A stretch of DNA of 7,782 nucleotides from an uncultured Oxalobacteraceae bacterium (GTDB lineage: Bacteria; Pseudomonadota; Gammaproteobacteria; Burkholderiales; Burkholderiaceae_D), in the NCBI GenBank assembly GCA_937996605.1, contig CALKVB010000144.1, forward strand, positions 1 to 7,782. Direction: 5' to 3'. The position numbers and the translations under genes are program-made. Under the pieces are notes generated by a model, which ran no database searches, was not told where the DNA came from, and worked only from the letters and a program-made list of their open reading frames with translations. This document shows positions 6,508-7,782 of the stretch, piece after piece (position 1 is the stretch's first letter; each line of letters begins with the position of its first letter).

Positions 6508-7749
6508 TTCTCATCCACTTGTAAAATCGCCAAAAATGCCTCCTGTGGAATTTCCACAGAGCCCACCTGCTTCATTCGCTTCTTACCCGCTTTTTGTTTC
6601 TCCAGCAGTTTACGTTTACGACTGATATCACCACCATAACACTTTGCCAAAACATTTTTACGCAGAGCTTTCACATTTTCGCGGGAAATAATATTGGCAC
6701 CGATCGCTGCTTGAATCGCTACATCGAACATTTGTCGTGGTATCAATTCACGCATTTTTGCAGCGACTGCCCTTCCACGGTAGTGAGCATTCGAACGATG
6801 CACGATAATCGCTAAAGCATCGACTTTCTCGCTATTAATTAACATGTCGACTTTCACTACATCAGCTGCACGATTCTCTTTAAATTCATAATCCATCGAT
6901 GCATATCCACGTGATGTAGACTTTAAGCGGTCAAAGAAATCCAATACGATCTCGGCCATCGGCATTTCGTAGGTCAACTTCACTTGACGACCGTGATAAC
7001 TCATATCCAGCTGAACGCCACGTTTCGAGGTACACAAGGTGATTACTGAACCTACATACTCCTGAGGCATGTATAAATTCACAGTCACGATAGGCTCTCG
7101 AATCTCTTCAATCTTCGAAGGATCAGGCATTTTTGAAGGGTTATCGACTTGAATAATCGTGCCATCACCAAGCACAACTTCATACACAACCGTGGGAGCA
7201 GTTGTGATCAAGTCCATATCGAATTCACGTTCGAGACGTTCCTGCACAATCTCCATATGCAGCAAGCCTAAGAAACCACAGCGAAAACCAAAACCAAGTG
7301 CTTGTGAAACTTCAGGCTCATACATTAGAGCAGCATCATTCAACTTTAACTTTTCTAAAGAATCACGCAAGGCATCATATTGGTTTGCTTCGACCGGAAA
7401 CAGGCCAGCAAAAACTTGAGGCTGAACTTCTTTAAAACCAGGCAAAGGCTCTTTGGATGGCTTTGCAACAGTCGTAATAGTATCGCCGACTTTCGCAGCC
7501 TTAAGTTCTTTGATCCCGGCAATGATAAAACCAACCTGCCCCGCAGACAATTCACTGCGAGATAAAGACTTGGGAGTAAAGACACCGACGCTTTCAACCA
7601 AATGTTGCGCTTCAGTGGCCATAAACAGAATTTTATCCTTAGGGCGCAAAGTTCCATTCACAATGCGCACCAACATGACAACGCCAACATAATTATCAAA
7701 CCAAGAATCGATAATCAAAGCCTGCAAAGGCGCTTCAGGATCTCCTTTT
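6504..7749 (-). CDS. lepA: Elongation factor 4 (LepA), 5' end missing
   Basis: LepA/EF4 is a ribosome-binding translational GTPase linked to back-translocation and to ribosome assembly or initiation. About 414 C-terminal codons are present; the family has about 600, so roughly 185 N-terminal residues, the whole GTP-binding domain, are missing. What remains starts at KGDPEAPLQALIIDSW, runs through domain II, the elongation-factor domains III and V (LGFGFRCGFLGLLHMEI, MAEIVLDFFDRLKSTSRGYA), and ends with the LepA-specific C-terminal domain (NVLAKCYGGDISRKRKLLEK, GKKRMK, QEAFLAIL). The leftmost TTG at 7725-7727 is not a start: it is the internal Leu of APLQAL, and homology continues upstream to AAA at 7746-7748 and one base more. 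The truncation coincides exactly with adapter sequence, so it is technical and not a biological deletion. lepB follows by an ATGA overlap. In many proteobacteria lepA lies next to sigma-E regulatory genes, which would be beyond this edge. Confidence 0.97.
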
Positions 7750-7782
7750 AGATCGGAAGAGCGTCGTGTAGGGAAAGAGTGT
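7750..7782. other. Illumina TruSeq adapter sequence (artefact)
   Basis: The terminal 33 bases begin AGATCGGAAGAGC and end GGGAAAGAGTGT. They match, over their full length, the reverse complement of the Illumina TruSeq universal adapter / read 1 primer region as I know it. LepA homology stops at 7749, exactly where the match starts: a codon spanning the junction would read CTA (Leu) where relatives have Pro. This is untrimmed adapter at a contig end and should be masked. Confidence 0.98.

Noticed and set aside
6504..7727. lepA as a complete 407-residue gene starting at TTG 7727
   Set aside because: The TTG encodes an internal Leu of APLQALIIDSW. LepA homology continues upstream to 7749 and the GTPase domain is missing, so this is a truncated gene and not a short LepA.
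1..7782. A novel defence, mobile or biosynthetic system in the window
   Set aside because: Every base from 1 to 7749 is accounted for by nine recognisable housekeeping-operon genes and short gaps; there are no transposase, integrase, repeat-array or toxin-antitoxin signatures.

Overview
The window is one continuous minus-strand run of conserved bacterial housekeeping genes. In transcription order, from high to low coordinate, they are lepA (5' end missing), lepB, a DUF4845 small membrane protein, rnc, era, recO, pdxJ, acpS and uvrC (3' end missing). There are no plus-strand genes, RNA genes, insertion sequences or CRISPR arrays that I can support. No intergenic stretch exceeds 39 bases, so no gene-free region needs separate description.

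The organism is most likely a betaproteobacterium of the order Burkholderiales. The lepA-lepB-rnc-era-recO-pdxJ-acpS order is shared with gammaproteobacteria such as E. coli. The DUF4845 gene between lepB and rnc, the N-terminally extended RecO (core GFVLHSYPYKETSL, end QILIDLQKL), the Era C-terminus LRAYGYE and the C-terminally extended RNase III are betaproteobacterial in style. Base composition, sampled from a few lines, is roughly mid-to-high 40s % GC. That is low for Burkholderiales and would fit a moderate-GC lineage (for example an Undibacterium- or Polynucleobacter-like one), but I cannot assign a genus.

Layout: 6504-7749 is the C-terminal two thirds of LepA/EF4, a ribosomal GTPase. 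5617-6507 is signal peptidase I. 5198-5602 is the DUF4845 protein. 4345-5193 is RNase III, 3446-4348 is the GTPase Era, 2591-3406 is RecO, 1836-2594 is PdxJ, 1410-1820 is AcpS, and 1-1413 is the first 471 residues of UvrC. Four junctions are ATGA stop-start overlaps (lepA/lepB, rnc/era, recO/pdxJ, acpS/uvrC). The other four have gaps of about 4, 14, 15 and 39 bases, so the set looks like one co-transcribed, partly translationally coupled operon. Its products serve translation and ribosome biogenesis (LepA, RNase III, Era), protein export (LepB), DNA repair (RecO, UvrC), vitamin B6 synthesis (PdxJ) and lipid-synthesis cofactor loading (AcpS).

The most important observation is technical. The last 33 bases (7750-7782) are an exact match to the Illumina TruSeq adapter, so the genomic sequence ends at about 7749 and the lepA truncation there is a library or assembly artefact. 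I found no evidence of an undescribed biological system. The biological oddities are small: a pilin-like DUF4845 N-terminus without Glu at +5, a probable TTG start and acidic extension on RecO, acpS joined directly to uvrC, and an Asn-to-Asp change in a conserved LepB motif.
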